A stretch of DNA of 6,105 nt from an uncultured Sutterella sp. (GTDB lineage Bacteria > Pseudomonadota > Gammaproteobacteria > Burkholderiales > Burkholderiaceae_F): contig USBS01000103.1 in assembly GCA_900552915.1 (NCBI GenBank), positions 1 through 6,105 on the forward strand. Direction: 5' to 3'. Numbering within the stretch: the first letter of the stretch is position 1; every line of letters starts with the position of its first letter. This document shows, piece after piece, positions 4,276 to 6,105 of the stretch. The notes beneath the pieces are model-generated. The model saw only the letters and a program-made list of their open reading frames with translations. It made no database searches and had not been told where the DNA came from. Position numbers and translations under genes: made by a program.

Positions 4276-6105
4276 ATGGAACTTTCACGCAGAAGTTTCT
4301 TCAAGCGCTCGTTGCTCGCCGTCGGAAGCGGCAGCGCAGCCGCTCTTTCAGGCACGGCCAAAGCTCAAGCCGACTGCCTGAAAAAACCCTACAAACTTGA
4401 AAACGTCAAGGAAGTCACCAACATCTGCTGCTACTGCTCGGGCGGCTGCGGCACGATCTGCTCGTCTCGAAACGGCGAACTCATCAACCTCGAAGGCGAC
4501 CCGGATCATCCGGTCAACCTCGGCGGTCTCTGCCCGAAGGGCGCCGCCATGTGGGGCCTGCGAAACATCGTCAACCCGGACCGTACGGTCTCGCCTCACC
4601 CCGACCGCATCGTGCATCCGATGGTGCGCCGTCCGGGCTCCACAAAGTGGGAGCGAATCTCTTGGGATCAGGCCGCCAAGGAAATCGCCCGTCACGTCAA
4701 AAAGACGCGCGACGAGAGCTTCGTGACAACCGAAGACGGCGTCACGGTGAACCGTTGCGACGGCATCGCAAGCTTGGGCGCAGCGCAGCTCAACAATGAA
4801 GAAGGGTGGCTTGTGCAGAAGTTCGCCCGCTCTCTGGGCATCGTCGCCATCGACAACCAGACGCGCGTGTGCCACTCCTCCACCGTCGCGGGTCTGGCTC
4901 CGAGCTTCGGCCGAGGCTCGATGACCAGCCACTGGTGCGACTTTGCCAACGCCGACGTGATTCTCACGATCGGCTCGAACAACGTGGAAAACCACCCGCT
5001 GAGCTCGCGCTGGGTCGAACGCGCGCAAGACCGCGGCGCCACTTGGATTGTGGTCGATCCGCGTTATTCGCGTTCTGCCGCGCAGGCCGACATCTACGGT
5101 CGTCTGCGCCCGGGCACCGACATTGCCTTCTTCGGCGGGATGATCAACTACATCCTGCAAAACGAGCTCTATCACAAGGAATACATCCTCAGCTACACGA
5201 ACGCCGCGTGCCTTCTGCGCGATGACTACACGTTCGATCCCGATACGGGTCTCTTCTCAGGCTGGGATCCCGTCAAGCAGAAATACGACAACGAGTCCTG
5301 GGGCTACGACTCCGACAAAAAGCAAATCTGGAACACTTCCGAAGGCTCGGCCTTTGCTTGGGTCAACAAACCCGGCACACCGAAATTCAAGACGCCCGCG
5401 CTGAAGGTTCTCAAGCGCGACGAAACGCTGCAAAATCCTCACTGCGTTCTCAACGTCATGAAGGCGCACTATGCCCGCTACACGCCCGAGCTCGTCGAGC
5501 GCATCACCGGCATGGACCGTGAAGTGCTCCAGAAGATCTGGCAGACGTACGCTTCCACGGGCCGCCCCGACAAAGCGGGCTCCATTTTGTACGCACTGGG
5601 TCAAACGCAGCACACCTACGGCTCTCAGAACTGCCGCATCATGTGCGTCGTGCAGCTTCTGCTGGGCAACGTGGGCATCGCGGGCGGCGGCATCAACGCA
5701 CTTCGCGGCGAACCCAACGTGCAGGGCTCGACCGACGTGGGCGCTTCCGTGCATCAGGCGCCGGGCTATCTCGCCTGGCCGACCGGCAAGAGCCATCCGA
5801 CGCTTGCCGACTATCTCTCGACCGAAACCTACGCGGCGGGCTACTACACCAACAAGCCCAAGTTCTGGGTTTCCGCTCTCAAGGAATGGTTCGGCAAGAA
5901 CGCCACGGTCGAAAACGATTACTGCTACGACCTGCTGCCGAAGATCAGCCCGCGCTACGACTACGCGCACTACTCGACCATCATGACGTTCAATCAGATG
6001 CGCGACGAGAAAATCAAGGGCTACTTCTGCTTCGGCATGAATCCGGCGCACTCCACTCCGAACGCCAAGCACGCCCGTCGCTCCATGGCCAAGCTCGACT
6101 GGCTC
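4276..6105 (+). CDS. fdnG: Formate dehydrogenase, FDH-N/O-type catalytic (alpha) subunit, cysteine form, 3' truncated by the window
   Basis: This molybdopterin enzyme oxidises formate to CO2 and feeds electrons to the quinone pool through an Fe-S subunit and a cytochrome b, as in E. coli FdnGHI. The frame is open for 610 codons to the window edge; E. coli FdnG has about 1015, so the C-terminal cofactor-binding part is missing. Residues 4-10 (SRRSFFK) form a near-ideal Tat motif, followed by a hydrophobic core and AQA near 30-32, so the enzyme should face the periplasm. C51, C54, C58 and C86 (in CPKG) are the [4Fe-4S] ligands. C199-H200 occupies the place of Sec196-His197 of FdnG, using an ordinary TGC codon, and R477 in LRGEPNVQG fits the conserved active-site arginine. 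Residues 344-381 are longer than in E. coli. The family is clear; fdnG rather than fdoG is a naming choice. The partner subunits should follow beyond the right edge. Confidence 0.95.
   Translation, partial: MELSRRSFFKRSLLAVGSGSAAALSGTAKAQADCLKKPYKLENVKEVTNICCYCSGGCGTICSSRNGELINLEGDPDHPVNLGGLCPKGAAMWGLRNIVNPDRTVSPHPDRIVHPMVRRPGSTKWERISWDQAAKEIARHVKKTRDESFVTTEDGVTVNRCDGIASLGAAQLNNEEGWLVQKFARSLGIVAIDNQTRVCHSSTVAGLAPSFGRGSMTSHWCDFANADVILTIGSNNVENHPLSSRWVERAQDRGATWIVVDPRYSRSAAQADIYGRLRPGTDIAFFGGMINYILQNELYHKEYILSYTNAACLLRDDYTFDPDTGLFSGWDPVKQKYDNESWGYDSDKKQIWNTSEGSAFAWVNKPGTPKFKTPALKVLKRDETLQNPHCVLNVMKAHYARYTPELVERITGMDREVLQKIWQTYASTGRPDKAGSILYALGQTQHTYGSQNCRIMCVVQLLLGNVGIAGGGINALRGEPNVQGSTDVGASVHQAPGYLAWPTGKSHPTLADYLSTETYAAGYYTNKPKFWVSALKEWFGKNATVENDYCYDLLPKISPRYDYAHYSTIMTFNQMRDEKIKGYFCFGMNPAHSTPNAKHARRSMAKLDWL

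Noticed and set aside
4229..4381. 50-codon plus-strand frame beginning in the leader hairpin and overlapping the formate dehydrogenase start
   Set aside because: It lacks a properly spaced ribosome-binding site and runs out of frame through the Tat signal region of the real gene.
4870..4872. Selenocysteine readthrough site and SECIS element in formate dehydrogenase
   Set aside because: The codon is TGC, not TGA, and no other in-frame TGA occurs in the 610 codons, so no recoding is needed.
4348..5175. Long minus-strand open frame opposite formate dehydrogenase
   Set aside because: It is antisense to a clearly conserved enzyme and its predicted protein has the Arg/Ala/Val/Asp-rich composition typical of mirror frames of GC-rich genes.
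5257..6072. Second long minus-strand open frame opposite formate dehydrogenase
   Set aside because: Same reasoning: it mirrors the conserved coding frame, with no recognisable domain.

Overview
The window looks like chromosomal DNA from a Gram-negative proteobacterium. The evidence is a BamA outer-membrane assembly protein, the start of what is probably the periplasmic chaperone gene skp next to it, and two proteins with twin-arginine (Tat) signal peptides. Anaerobic formate respiration and an FNR-type box suggest a facultative or strict anaerobe. My best guess is a betaproteobacterium of the Burkholderiales, perhaps the gut family Sutterellaceae, whose members carry many Tat-exported molybdoenzymes. 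That placement is inference from gene content, not a search result.

Layout. On the minus strand, read from right to left, are pepE-like (2897-3763), bamA (257-2608) and the first 24 codons of a small exported protein (1-74, cut by the window edge). On the plus strand, diverging from pepE across a 512-bp AT-richer intergenic region, is a formate dehydrogenase catalytic subunit (4276 to the window end, 610 codons seen, C-terminal part missing). No RNA genes, mobile elements or CRISPR arrays were recognised.

The 512-bp divergent region is the richest non-coding part. It holds a near-perfect FNR/CRP-family box about 42 bp upstream of a likely pepE start site, a UUCG-capped hairpin in the pepE leader, a sigma-70-like promoter facing formate dehydrogenase, an 11-bp-spaced direct repeat, a 12-bp palindrome, a TTGATC/GATCAA inverted repeat, and a strong hairpin just before the formate dehydrogenase ribosome-binding site. 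The gap between pepE and bamA holds two consecutive GC-rich hairpins.

How the parts work together. BamA (with Skp) builds the outer membrane. The other two genes encode Tat-exported, probably periplasmic enzymes: one cleaves aspartyl dipeptides, the other oxidises formate and passes electrons to a membrane partner that must lie beyond the right edge. The oxygen-type regulatory box between them suggests that peptide breakdown and formate respiration may both respond to anaerobiosis. I see no wholly new system. The most unusual points are the exported form of a normally cytoplasmic peptidase, its FNR-type promoter, and the uncommon neighbourhood of bamA.
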